From Ornithinicoccus sp045032955 (GTDB lineage: Bacteria > Actinomycetota > Actinomycetes > Actinomycetales > Dermatophilaceae): a stretch of 64,000 bases of DNA. The notes under the pieces are model-generated. The model was not told the origin of the DNA. It searched no databases and saw only the letters and a list, made by a program, of their open reading frames with translations. Position 1 is the first letter of the stretch, and each line of letters starts with the position of its first letter. Made by a program: the position numbers and the translations under genes. The stretch spans positions 806,001 to 870,000 of the forward strand of contig NZ_JBJFZU010000002.1 in assembly GCF_045032955.1 (NCBI RefSeq). The letters run 5' to 3'. Positions 50,119-58,414 of the stretch are shown piece by piece.

Positions 50119-51204
50119 ATGTTCGAGTCCGCCCGGCCCCAGCTCGCCGAGCACGCCGACATCGAGCGCCAGCTCGCGGACCCGGCCGTGCACGGTGACC
50201 CGACGGCGCTGCGCCGCCTGAACAAGCGGTATGCGGCGCTCGGGACCACGGTGGCGGCATACCGGGCGTGGGAGGTGGCGACCGGTGACCTGGAGGCGGC
50301 CCGGGAGCTGTCCGCCGAGGACCCGACGTTCGCCGAGGAGCTGCCCGCGCTGGAGCGCCGCACCGAGGAGGCCGCGCAGCGGTTGCGCCGCCAGCTGGTG
50401 CCCCGGGACCCGGACGACGACCGGGACGTGATCCTCGAGGTCAAGGCGGGGGAGGGGGGCGAGGAGTCCGCGCTGTTCGCCGGCGACCTGGTGCGGATGT
50501 ACCTGCGCTACGCCGAGCGGCGCGGATGGCGCACCCGGCTGCTGGACGCCACCGCGTCCGACCTGGGCGGGTACAAGGACGCCCGGGTGTCCGTCGCCGC
50601 CACCGGCGCCCCCGGCCCCGGGGAGGCACCCTGGGCCCGGCTCAAGTACGAGGGCGGGGTGCACCGGGTGCAGCGGGTGCCGGTCACGGAGAGCCAGGGC
50701 CGGGTGCACACCTCGGCCGCCGGGGTGCTCGTCATGCCGGACCTGGACGACGGCGAGGACACCGAGGTGGTGCTCGACCCGCACGACCTGAAGATTGACG
50801 TCTTCCGCAGCTCGGGTCCTGGCGGGCAGTCGGTCAACACCACCGACTCGGCGGTCCGGATCACCCACCTGCCCTCGGGCCTGGTGGTGTCCTGCCAGAA
50901 CGAGAAGAGCCAGCTGCAGAACAGGGAGTCCGCCCTGCGGGTGCTCCGCGCCCGGCTGCACCAGATCGCCCTGGACGAGGCCGAGGCCGCCGCCAGCGAG
51001 GCGCGCCGCAGCCAGGTCCGGACGGTGGACCGCAGCGAGCGGATCCGGACCTACAACTTCGGCGAGAACCGGATCGCGGACCACCGGACCGGGTTCAAGG
51101 CCTACAACCTGGACCAGGTGCTGGACGGGGACCTCGACCCGGTCGTCCAGTCGGCGGTGGACGCCGACGAGGCGGCCCAGCTCTCCGCCGCGGGCGAGCC
51201 GTGA
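50119..51204 (+). CDS. prfA: Peptide chain release factor 1
   Basis: Releases nascent protein at UAA and UAG. The catalytic loop RSSGPGGQSVNTTDSA carries the GGQ tripeptide, modified by the product of the next gene in other bacteria. The peptidase-like domain GEGGEESALFAGDLVRMY and the NFGENRIADHRTG end are typical. Length 361. The codon-recognition PxT-type loop lies before RVHTSAAGV-VMPD. ATG follows GAAGGCTGAGC; the end overlaps prmC by four bases. Confidence 0.96.
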   Translation: MFESARPQLAEHADIERQLADPAVHGDPTALRRLNKRYAALGTTVAAYRAWEVATGDLEAARELSAEDPTFAEELPALERRTEEAAQRLRRQLVPRDPDDDRDVILEVKAGEGGEESALFAGDLVRMYLRYAERRGWRTRLLDATASDLGGYKDARVSVAATGAPGPGEAPWARLKYEGGVHRVQRVPVTESQGRVHTSAAGVLVMPDLDDGEDTEVVLDPHDLKIDVFRSSGPGGQSVNTTDSAVRITHLPSGLVVSCQNEKSQLQNRESALRVLRARLHQIALDEAEAAASEARRSQVRTVDRSERIRTYNFGENRIADHRTGFKAYNLDQVLDGDLDPVVQSAVDADEAAQLSAAGEP

Positions 51205-52064
51205 GCCTGGACGCCGAGGTTCGTGCGGGGACCGCGCTGCTGCAGGGCGCCGGGATCCGCAGCGCGCAGGTGGACGCCGAGCTGCTGCTGGCGCAAGTGC
51301 TGCGGATGGAGCCCGGCGAGCTGCGGCGCGCCCGGGTCCTCGGTGCCCCGGTCTCCGACGGTGACCGGAGGGCATACCAGGACCTCCTCGGGCGGCGTGC
51401 CGCCCGGGTGCCGCTGCAGCACCTCACCGGCAGCGCCCACTTCGCCGGTGTCGACCTGCTGGTGGGGCCGGGGGTGTTCGTGCCGCGTCCGGAGACCGAG
51501 GCGCTGGTCGCCCTGGCGCTGCAGGCGCTGGGCGAGACGTCAGCCCCCACGGTCGTGGACCTGTGCACGGGCAGCGGGGCGATCGCGCTCGCGCTCGCGC
51601 ACGCCTTGCCCGGGGCGCGGGTGGGCGCCGTCGAGCTGTCCGTGGAGGCGCACCGGTATGCCGCCGCCAACGTCGCGGCCAGCGGGCTGACGGTGGACCT
51701 GCGGCTGGGCCGGGCGCAGGAGGCCTTCGGCGACTGGGCCGGCCAGGTGGACATGGTGGTGAGCAACCCGCCGTACATCCCCCCGGACGCGGTCCCGGTG
51801 GACGTGGAGGTGCGTGACCACGACCCCGAGCTGGCGCTCTACGGCGGCGGTGCGGACGGTCTGCTGGTGCCCCGCGAGGTGGCGGCGCGGGCCGCCCACC
51901 TGCTGCGCCCGGGCGGTGTGCTGCTGATGGAGCACGCCGACGTGCAGGGTGAGGAGCTCACCGGGCTGCTGCGGGGTCAGGGTTGGGAGCAGGTGCGCGA
52001 CCACCCGGACCTGAACGGCCGGCCGCGGGTGGCCCGGGCGCAGCGGGCGGCTGCCGCCGGATGA
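51201..52064 (+). CDS. prmC: Release-factor glutamine N5-methyltransferase
   Basis: Methylates the GGQ glutamine of release factors. The SAM site VVDLCTGSGAIALALAHA and the catalytic VVSNPPYIPPDAV are diagnostic; the N-terminal helical domain ends with RVPLQHLTGSAHFAG. Length 287. The GTG start overlaps the prfA stop (GTGA), coupling the enzyme to its substrate. A strong bidirectional terminator follows. Confidence 0.95.
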   Translation: MSLDAEVRAGTALLQGAGIRSAQVDAELLLAQVLRMEPGELRRARVLGAPVSDGDRRAYQDLLGRRAARVPLQHLTGSAHFAGVDLLVGPGVFVPRPETEALVALALQALGETSAPTVVDLCTGSGAIALALAHALPGARVGAVELSVEAHRYAAANVAASGLTVDLRLGRAQEAFGDWAGQVDMVVSNPPYIPPDAVPVDVEVRDHDPELALYGGGADGLLVPREVAARAAHLLRPGGVLLMEHADVQGEELTGLLRGQGWEQVRDHPDLNGRPRVARAQRAAAAG

Positions 52065-52097
52065 GTCCGGACACGCCACGACCTGAGCCCGGACACG

Positions 52098-52131
52098 CCA
52101 CGACCCCCGGCGCGGACGCCGGGGGTCGTGG
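52098..52131. terminator. Bidirectional terminator between prmC and a small membrane-peptide gene
   Basis: Perfect 15-base arms CCACGACCCCCGGCG (52098-52112) and 52117-52131, loop CGGA. It lies between converging genes. Confidence 0.85.
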
Positions 52132-52148
52132 TCGGGTGATGCCTGTGA

Positions 52149-52223
52149 TCAGAAGATGAAGATCAGCAGCGCGATGATCAGCAGGATGCCGACGATGGTC
52201 CAGATGAGGCCGCTTCCGCGCAT
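52149..52223 (-). CDS. 24-residue membrane peptide
   Basis: A tiny gene too short for routine gene finding. The peptide has a short N-terminus MRGSGL and then one hydrophobic helix (WTIVGILLIIALLIFIF). It has an excellent ribosome site, AAGGAG eight bases before the ATG, and a terminator beyond its end. Similar tiny hydrophobic peptides are found in actinobacterial genomes, but no function is known to me. The 151 bases between it and tsaC contain nothing else clear. Confidence 0.7.
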   Translation of the reverse strand: MRGSGLIWTIVGILLIIALLIFIF

Positions 52224-52374
52224 GTGAATCGCTCCTTCGTGTGTGCGCGGACACCAGGGAGTGTCCGCATCGGCCACCCACTGAACTCGTTCGGGGTGCC
52301 GAACGCAACTCGAATCGCCCCGCCCCACCCCGTGGGATGATGAGCGGCGTCACCACGAACCGGGAGGAACTCCT

Positions 52375-53259
52375 ATGCCAGGCCCGTCGCCGCTGCAGGA
52401 ACGGCTGCTCGACTGCACCGACGAGGAGACCACCCAGGCCTCCGTGCAGCGTGCCGCCGACGTGGTCCGCGAGGGCCGGGTGGTGGTGCTGCCCACCGAC
52501 ACCGTGTACGGGGTCGGCGCCGACGCCTTCGACGTGGTGGCGGTCGCCATGGTGCTGGCGGCCAAGCACCGCGGCCGCGAGATGCCGCCGCCGGTCCTGG
52601 TGCCGAACCCGCGCACCGTGGACGGGCTGGCGACCGGGGTGCCGATGTACGCCCGCATCCTGATGCGCCAGTTCTGGCCGGGGCCGCTCACGCTGGTGCT
52701 GCAGGCCCAGCCCTCGCTGCAGTGGGACCTGGGGGAGACCAACGGCACGGTGGCGCTGCGGATGCCGGAGGACGACGTCGCGCTGGCGCTGCTCGCGGAG
52801 GTGGGGCCGATGGCCGTGACCAGCGCCAACGTCACCGGCCAGCCGGCCGCCACCACCGCGCAGGACGCGATGGAGCAGCTCGGCGGCGCGGTCAGCGCAT
52901 ACCTGGACGGGGGAGCGCGCACCGGGGGTGAGCCCTCGACGATCCTGGACTGCACCGGCGCCGAGCCCGTCGTGCTGCGCCTGGGGGCCCTGTCGGGCGA
53001 GCGGTTGCGCGAGGTGCTCGGAGCCACCCCCCTGCACGACAGCCCCGCCGCGGCGGAGGCCGCTGCCGCCGCGGGCGCCGTGACCGACGACCCCGCGAGC
53101 GAGGAGGCGGGCGACGCCCCCACGGACGAGGAGGCGGGCGACGAGCCGGGCTCGGCGCTGCTGCTCGGCTCGGTCACGGCGAGCGGGCTCACCGTGCCCG
53201 CCGAGGCGGTCCGGCTCGTCCGGTCGCCCAGCGGTCCGCAGCAGGTGCCCACCCCCTAG
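52375..53259 (+). CDS. tsaC: L-threonylcarbamoyladenylate synthase
   Basis: Makes threonylcarbamoyl-AMP for t6A tRNA modification, partner of TsaE. The YrdC/Sua5 domain shows VVVLPTDTVYGVGADAF, KHRGREMPPPVLVPN, FWPGPLTLVLQ and PMAVTSANVTGQPA. At 294 residues it exceeds the YrdC core; the extra C-terminus is Ala/Glu-rich (PASEEAGDAPTDEEAGDEPG) and looks disordered, not a Sua5 domain. GGGAGG precedes the ATG. Its TAG stop is shared with the glyA -10 box. Confidence 0.93.
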   Translation: MPGPSPLQERLLDCTDEETTQASVQRAADVVREGRVVVLPTDTVYGVGADAFDVVAVAMVLAAKHRGREMPPPVLVPNPRTVDGLATGVPMYARILMRQFWPGPLTLVLQAQPSLQWDLGETNGTVALRMPEDDVALALLAEVGPMAVTSANVTGQPAATTAQDAMEQLGGAVSAYLDGGARTGGEPSTILDCTGAEPVVLRLGALSGERLREVLGATPLHDSPAAAEAAAAAGAVTDDPASEEAGDAPTDEEAGDEPGSALLLGSVTASGLTVPAEAVRLVRSPSGPQQVPTP

Positions 53260-53262
53260 GGT
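53257..53262 (+). promoter_or_regulatory. -10 box (TAGGGT) of leaderless glyA, overlapping the tsaC stop
   Basis: TAGGGT, seven bases, then ATG 53270. Its TAG is the tsaC stop codon. Confidence 0.6.
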
Positions 53263-53269
53263 GGTGCCC

Positions 53270-54571
53270 ATGTCGACGCCCGTGCACCCGGAGACCTACT
53301 ACGGCCCGTCCTTCGGCGCCCTGCTCGAGCAGGACCCCCAGATCGCCGAGCTGCTCGTCACCGAGCTGGACCGGCAGCGGGCCGGGCTCCAGCTCATCGC
53401 CAGCGAGAACCAGACCAGCCCGGCGGTGCTCGCCGCACTCGGGTCGACGCTGTCCAACAAGTACGCCGAGGGATACCCGGACGCGCGCTACTACGGAGGC
53501 TGCGTCGAGGTCGACAAGGTCGAGAAGCTGGCGCTCGCCCGCGCCACGGAGCTCTTCGGCGCCGACCACGCCAACGTCCAGCCGCACTCGGGCGCCAGTG
53601 CCAACCAGGCGGTCTACGGCGCGTTCGCCTCGCCCGGCGACACCATCCTGGCGATGTCGCTGGACCACGGCGGCCACCTCACCCACGGTTTCAAGGTCAG
53701 CTTCTCCGGCAAGTGGTTCAACGCCGTGCACTACGGGGTCGACGCGGACACCGAGAACATCGACTACGACCAGGTCGAGGCGCTGGCCAGGGAGCACCGG
53801 CCCAAGATCATCCTGGCCGGCGGCTCCGCCATCCCGCGGCTGATCGACTTCGCGCGCTTCCGGGCGATCGCCGACGAGGTGGGGGCCATCTTCTGGGTCG
53901 ACGCCGCGCACTTCATCGGGCTGGTGGCCGGGGGCGTCATCCCCTCCCCGGTCCCGCACGCGGACGTGGTGTCCTTCACCACCCACAAGGTGCTGCGCGG
54001 TCCACGCGGCGGGGCCATCGTGTGCCGCGAGGAGCACGCCAAGAAGATCGACCGGGCCGTCTTCCCGATGATGCAGGGCGGACCGTTGATGCATGCGGTG
54101 GCCGCGAAGGCCGTCAACTTCGCCGAGTGCATGACCCCGGCCTACCGGTCCTACGCCCAGCAGGTGCTGGACAACGCGGCGGCGCTGGCCGCGGGGCTGG
54201 ACGCGCGGGGGATCCGGCCGATCACCGGCGGCACCGACACCCACCTGTCGCTGCACGACCTGCGCGGGGTGGGCGTCAGCGGCCGGGACGCCGAGGCCCG
54301 CTGCGACGCGGCAGGCATCGTGCTCAACAAGAACGCGATCCCCTTCGACCCGGCCAAGCCCAACATCGCCTCCGGCATCCGGGTCGGCAGCCCCTCGGTC
54401 ACCACCCAGGGGATGGGGGTGCCGCAGATGGAGGTCGTCGCGGACCTCATCCACCGGGCCGTCACCCAGGGAGACGGCGACCCGGAGCACGCGGTCGCGC
54501 GCGAGGTGCGCGCCCAGGTCACCGAACTGATGACCGCGCACCCGGCATACCCGGAGCCGTCGGCCGGCTGA
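53270..54571 (+). CDS. glyA: Serine hydroxymethyltransferase
   Basis: PLP enzyme interconverting serine and glycine while charging tetrahydrofolate with a one-carbon unit. ENQTSPAVLAALGSTLSNKYAEGYP, HSGASANQAVYGAF and the PLP-lysine motif SFTTHKVLRGPRGG are present. Length 433. The ATG at 53270 is chosen over a GTG nine bases upstream because of the leaderless-promoter spacing and the homologous N-terminus. Confidence 0.95.
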   Translation: MSTPVHPETYYGPSFGALLEQDPQIAELLVTELDRQRAGLQLIASENQTSPAVLAALGSTLSNKYAEGYPDARYYGGCVEVDKVEKLALARATELFGADHANVQPHSGASANQAVYGAFASPGDTILAMSLDHGGHLTHGFKVSFSGKWFNAVHYGVDADTENIDYDQVEALAREHRPKIILAGGSAIPRLIDFARFRAIADEVGAIFWVDAAHFIGLVAGGVIPSPVPHADVVSFTTHKVLRGPRGGAIVCREEHAKKIDRAVFPMMQGGPLMHAVAAKAVNFAECMTPAYRSYAQQVLDNAAALAAGLDARGIRPITGGTDTHLSLHDLRGVGVSGRDAEARCDAAGIVLNKNAIPFDPAKPNIASGIRVGSPSVTTQGMGVPQMEVVADLIHRAVTQGDGDPEHAVAREVRAQVTELMTAHPAYPEPSAG

Positions 54572-54622
54572 GCCGCGGGCGACGCCGCACGGCGCCGGAC
54601 CGACGGGAGGAGTGAGACACCT

Positions 54623-55732
54623 GTGCGCGAGTTCCTCATGGTCCTGCTGACCGCGGCCATCGTGACCTACCTGGCCACCCCGCTGGTGCGGCGGCTGGCG
54701 CTGCGCATCGGTGCGATCACCGCGGTCCGGGACCGGGACGTGCACTCGGTGCCGATCCCGCGCCTCGGGGGTCTGGCGATGCTCATCGGCTTCGCCGCCG
54801 CGGTGGTCCTGGGCTCCCAGCTGCCGTACCACGGGCAGCTCTTCGACGACACCCCCGCGCTCTACGGGGTGCTGGCGGGTGCCACCATCATCACCCTGCT
54901 GGGTGCGGTGGACGACGTGCGCGACCTGGACTGGCTCACCAAGCTGGCCGGGCAGGTGCTGGCCGGCGGGATCATGGCGTTCTACGGGGTGCGGCTGCTG
55001 TCGCTGCCCATCCTGGGCGTCACCGTGCTGCCCGAGCCGGTGATGGTGGCCCTCACCGTCCTGGTGGTGGTCATCTCGACCAACGCGGTGAACTTCATCG
55101 ACGGGCTGGACGGCCTGGCCGCCGGGGTGGTCCTGATCGCGGCGTCGGCGTTCTTCGGCTGGTCCTACCTGGTGAGCCGGAACTTCGACCCACCCAACGT
55201 GTTCTCGGTCGCCACCTTCATCAGCGCCGCCCTGATCGGGGTATGCCTGGGGTTCCTGCCGCACAACTTCCACCCGGCCCGGCTCTTCATGGGTGACGCC
55301 GGGGCGCTGCTGCTCGGGCTGCTGCTGGCCGCGGCCACCATCTCGATGACCGGCTCGGTCGACCCCAACTCCTCGCTGGCCAGCGCCTCGGCGGCCACCG
55401 CGATCCTGCTCCCGCTGCTCATCCCGCTGGCCATCCTGGCGCTGCCCTTCCTGGACATCCTGCTCGCCGTGCTGCGCCGCACCCGGGCCGGGCAGCTGCC
55501 CTGGAAACCGGACCGGGGGCACCTGCACCACCGCCTGCTGGACATCGGGCACAGCCACCGTCGGGCGGTCGTCCTGCTCTACCTCTGGTCGCTGCTGATC
55601 GCGGCCGGCACGGTGTCCTTCGCCTTTCTGCCATCCTGGGTGTCCGCGGTCGGCATCGCGGTGCTGCTGGTGGTCGCCATCGCGCTCACCCGCCGCGCGG
55701 CACCTGTGACGGTCCCGCACCCGCCGCGCTAA
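54623..55732 (+). CDS. Undecaprenyl-phosphate sugar-1-phosphate transferase, MraY/WecA family
   Basis: Polytopic membrane enzyme of 369 residues, about eleven helices, that loads a GlcNAc- or similar sugar-1-phosphate on undecaprenyl phosphate. Motifs: VPIPRLGGLAML, LGAVDDVRDLDWLTKL, NAVNFIDGLDGLAAG and RLFMGDAGALLLGLLLA, then the cytoplasmic HLHHRLLDIGHSHR of the WecA branch. It sits just before the atp genes as in other actinobacteria, and could feed the teichoic-acid-like polymer encoded 40 kb away. GTG follows GGGAGGAG. Confidence 0.92.
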   Translation: MREFLMVLLTAAIVTYLATPLVRRLALRIGAITAVRDRDVHSVPIPRLGGLAMLIGFAAAVVLGSQLPYHGQLFDDTPALYGVLAGATIITLLGAVDDVRDLDWLTKLAGQVLAGGIMAFYGVRLLSLPILGVTVLPEPVMVALTVLVVVISTNAVNFIDGLDGLAAGVVLIAASAFFGWSYLVSRNFDPPNVFSVATFISAALIGVCLGFLPHNFHPARLFMGDAGALLLGLLLAAATISMTGSVDPNSSLASASAATAILLPLLIPLAILALPFLDILLAVLRRTRAGQLPWKPDRGHLHHRLLDIGHSHRRAVVLLYLWSLLIAAGTVSFAFLPSWVSAVGIAVLLVVAIALTRRAAPVTVPHPPR

Positions 55733-55768
55733 GCCGCGGACCTGCAGGTTCGCAGCCCTCGACCTGCT

Positions 55769-55784
55769 TGTGATAACTTTCACA
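55769..55784 (+). promoter_or_regulatory. CRP/GlxR-type binding site before the atp operon
   Basis: TGTGATAACTTTCACA fits TGTGA-N6-TCACA exactly and is symmetrical out to CTTG/CAAG (55767-55786). It lies 22 bases before the first operon start. GlxR and Crp proteins of actinobacteria bind such sites; the DNA is also unusually A+T-rich here, so it may overlap the promoter. Confidence 0.65.
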
Positions 55785-55806
55785 AGCGCCCGTTTCCCAT
55801 CCCGCG

Positions 55807-56316
55807 ATGAGTGAGCACCCGATGACGACCACCGCGACCGCAGCGTCGGCCCGACCGGACATCCGGCAGCGCCCGACCCTGCTGATGCTGCGGTGGTCCG
55901 TGCTACCCACCCTGACGGTCGCCCCCGTGATAGCCCTGGTGACCTGGGCCATGACCGACCTGGTGACCGGTGCCTCGGTCCTGGTGGGTGCGGTCCTCTC
56001 GGTCCTCGTCTTCGCCCTCGGTGTGGTGGCGGTGCGAGGGTTGCTCTCCGGGCCCGGGGCCGGCGCGATGGCCGGGGCGTTCGCCGTGCTCTTCGCCCAG
56101 CTCGGTCTGACCCTCGGTGCTTTCCTGCTCGTGGACCGGGCCAGTCCTCTGGAGACGGTCGTCGTGGGCGTGTCCTTCGTCCTGGTCGGCATCGTGTTCC
56201 AGGGCGGGCTCGCCGTCGGTGCGCTGCGGGCACGGATCACCCTGACTACCGCGGGAGTCGAGGATGGTAGCGTCCGGCGGGACGTCGACGAGGATGCTGA
56301 GGTGAGTGAGGAATGA
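55807..56316 (+). CDS. AtpI-like membrane protein heading the atp operon
   Basis: Four hydrophobic helices in 169 residues (VLPTLTVAPVIALVTWAM; ASVLVGAVLSVLVFALGVVAV; GAMAGAFAVLFAQLGLTLGAF; VVVGVSFVLVGIVFQGGLAVGAL), with a basic N-terminus and an acidic tail. Its position and topology resemble ATP-synthase protein I, which helps c-ring assembly; sequence identity to AtpI is weak. ATG 55807 or 55822 could be used. The end overlaps the next gene by four bases (ATGA). Confidence 0.75.
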   Translation: MSEHPMTTTATAASARPDIRQRPTLLMLRWSVLPTLTVAPVIALVTWAMTDLVTGASVLVGAVLSVLVFALGVVAVRGLLSGPGAGAMAGAFAVLFAQLGLTLGAFLLVDRASPLETVVVGVSFVLVGIVFQGGLAVGALRARITLTTAGVEDGSVRRDVDEDAEVSEE

Positions 56317-56561
56317 GCGAGCGTCCCACCTCCTCTGCGCCTCGGGACGACCACGAGACGAGTGTCATGGGTCAGTTCTCCCAGGGTGTCGGCCCGGCCC
56401 ACTCCGTGCTGGCCTACCTGCTCGCAGGTCCGCTGGCCTTCGGCCTCATCGGTTGGGGCCTGGACAACTGGTGGGGGACGTCCTTCTTGGGCGTGGTCGG
56501 CATGCTGTCCGGTATGGGTCTGGCGTTCTACGTCATCTGGCTCCGGTACGGTAGGGCATGA
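56313..56561 (+). CDS. AtpZ/AtpI-family small membrane protein
   Basis: Two-helix protein of 82 residues: charged N-terminus, then AYLLAGPLAFGLIGWGLDNWWG and LGVVGMLSGMGLAFYVIWLRYG. The GWGLDNWWG turn and the second helix are typical of AtpZ/AtpI proteins tied to Fo assembly or ion uptake. It overlaps the previous gene; atpB follows after 88 bases. Confidence 0.85.
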   Translation: MSERPTSSAPRDDHETSVMGQFSQGVGPAHSVLAYLLAGPLAFGLIGWGLDNWWGTSFLGVVGMLSGMGLAFYVIWLRYGRA

Positions 56562-56649
56562 CGCCGATCCCCGTCGCCTGGCTGTGTCCACCGGTCACCG
56601 GCGTCACCCCGCACCACCTCGACTCCCCTTCCCTGCGTGAGGAGCAGCA

Positions 56650-57477
56650 GTGAGCCTGATCGCCCCAGCGGGCCCGACGTCCGCGGCCGTGCTGGCCGCA
56701 GACTTCCCGCCCACCCCCGGGACCTTCTGGCAACCCTGGGTCGTCTTCGGCGAGGTCCAGCTGTTCGGCCTGGACGTCACTCTGGCCATCACCCGGCCGA
56801 TGGTGGTGCTGACCCTGAGCATGGTGCTCATCGGGCTCTGGCTGCACCTGACCACGAGGCGGGTGGCCACTGTGCCGGGCAAGGGCCAGTGGCTCACCGA
56901 GCAGGTGCACGGGTTCGTCCGCAACGGTGTGGCACGGGACATGATCGGTAGCCAGCACTACCTGCCGTACGTGCCCTTCTTGTTCAGCCTGTTCGTGGTG
57001 ATCCTCTTCAACAACTGGGCGGGGATCATCCCGCCGGTCAACCTTCCGACCTTCGGACGGGTAGGGATGGCGATCGCCCTGGTGCTGATCGTCTACGTGC
57101 TCTACCACGCCATCGGTTTCCGTCGGCACGGTTTCGTGGGCTACTTCAAGTTCATGGTGCCGGCCGGACTGCCCGTCCTCGTCGTGCCCTTCGTCTTCAT
57201 CCTCGAGCTGATGACGTTCTTCATCACCCGCCCGCTGACCCTGTCGCTGCGACTGTTCGGCAACATGTTCGCCGGACACATGCTGGTGCTGGTGGTGACG
57301 CTCGGAGCCTGGGAGCTGTTCACCTCCGGCGGACTGATGACGCTGCTGGCCTTCCCGACCTGGATCGGTGCGCTGCTGGTCTTCGTCTTCGAAGCCCTCA
57401 TCCAGGCGATCCAGGCCTACGTCTTCATCCTGTTGACCGCGTCGTACATCGGCGCCGCACTGGCTGACGACCACTGA
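56650..57477 (+). CDS. atpB: ATP synthase Fo subunit a
   Basis: Proton-channel subunit of 275 residues with five to six helices. The essential Arg lies in PLTLSLRLFGNMFAGH, and the last helix is AIQAYVFILLTASYIGAAL. The GTG start is preceded by GAGGAG. The subunit order from here is a, c, b, delta, alpha, gamma, beta. Confidence 0.96.
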   Translation: MSLIAPAGPTSAAVLAADFPPTPGTFWQPWVVFGEVQLFGLDVTLAITRPMVVLTLSMVLIGLWLHLTTRRVATVPGKGQWLTEQVHGFVRNGVARDMIGSQHYLPYVPFLFSLFVVILFNNWAGIIPPVNLPTFGRVGMAIALVLIVYVLYHAIGFRRHGFVGYFKFMVPAGLPVLVVPFVFILELMTFFITRPLTLSLRLFGNMFAGHMLVLVVTLGAWELFTSGGLMTLLAFPTWIGALLVFVFEALIQAIQAYVFILLTASYIGAALADDH

Positions 57478-57543
57478 CCCTTCCGACCACCGATCGACCC
57501 TGGCTCCACCCGCACAGGGACAACACAGAGAGAGAGACACACA

Positions 57544-57747
57544 ATGACCGGTGACATCACCCTTCTCGGTTACGGCCTCGCGACCCTGGGCCCGGCCATC
57601 GCCGTGGGCATGATCTTCGCGGCGTACCTCAACGGGGTCGCCCGCCAGCCCGAGGCGGCACCCATGCTGCGTCCGTTCACCATCGTCGGCTTCGCCGCCG
57701 CCGAGGCCCTGGCCATCCTGGGCTTCGTGCTCTTCTTCATCGCTTGA
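57544..57747 (+). CDS. atpE: ATP synthase Fo subunit c
   Basis: Sixty-seven residues forming the two-helix hairpin of the rotor ring. The polar loop is NGVARQPEAAP, and the proton-carrying Glu lies in GFAAAEALAILGF. There are no sodium-site residues, so H+ is expected. ATG follows a purine-rich GAGAGAGA tract. Confidence 0.97.
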   Translation: MTGDITLLGYGLATLGPAIAVGMIFAAYLNGVARQPEAAPMLRPFTIVGFAAAEALAILGFVLFFIA

Positions 57748-57808
57748 TCGACTGCCCCACCGGTCGGCGTCGCGTGCTGCGGTCGGTCCGGAGAACGAGG
57801 AGATAACT

Positions 57809-58414
57809 GTGCAGCTTGTAGCTGAGCTTGCCGGGGTGTCGGTGCTGGCGTCCGCGTCGGACTACCCCGAGTACGCGATGAGCCCGATCCTGCCCTACAT
57901 CCCGGAGCTCGTCTTCGCGGTGGTGGCCTTCCTCATCTTCTACGTGTTCATCCGGAGGGTCATCTCCCCCCGGTTGGAGCAGGTGTACGCCGACCGCACC
58001 GCCGCTATCGAAGGCGGTATGGAGAAGGCGGAGAAGGCCCAGGCCGAGGCCGAGGCGGCACGCCGCCAGTACGAGGATCAGCTGGCCGACGCCCGGTCCG
58101 AGGCCGCCCGCATCCGCGAGCACGCCAAGGAGCAGGGCGCCGAGATCATCGCCGAGATGCGCCAGCAGGCCTCTGCTGAGGCGGCCCGCATCACCGAGAC
58201 CGCGCACAAGCAGATCGAGGCCGAACGCCAGCAGGCGATGGTCCAGCTGCGTGGTGAGATCGGACAGATCTCGACCGACCTCGCGAGCAAGATCGTCGGA
58301 GAGTCGCTCGAGCAGGAGGCGCGTCAACGCGGCATCATCGACCGCTTCCTGGCTGACCTGGACTCCGGTGCCGTCCAGCCGGAGAAGCTCGGCGTCGGCG
58401 AGCAGGGACGCTGA
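57809..58414 (+). CDS. atpF: ATP synthase Fo subunit b
   Basis: Peripheral-stalk subunit of 201 residues: one N-terminal helix (LVFAVVAFLIFYVFIRRVI), then a long charged coiled coil rich in Ala, Glu and Arg. GTG start with GAGGAGATAACT upstream. Its stop (TGATG) overlaps the atpH start. Confidence 0.96.
   Translation: MQLVAELAGVSVLASASDYPEYAMSPILPYIPELVFAVVAFLIFYVFIRRVISPRLEQVYADRTAAIEGGMEKAEKAQAEAEAARRQYEDQLADARSEAARIREHAKEQGAEIIAEMRQQASAEAARITETAHKQIEAERQQAMVQLRGEIGQISTDLASKIVGESLEQEARQRGIIDRFLADLDSGAVQPEKLGVGEQGR

Noticed and set aside
53189..56233. A 1014-codon minus-strand frame over glyA and the WecA-like gene
   Set aside because: Same GC-skew artefact; the plus-strand genes account for the DNA.
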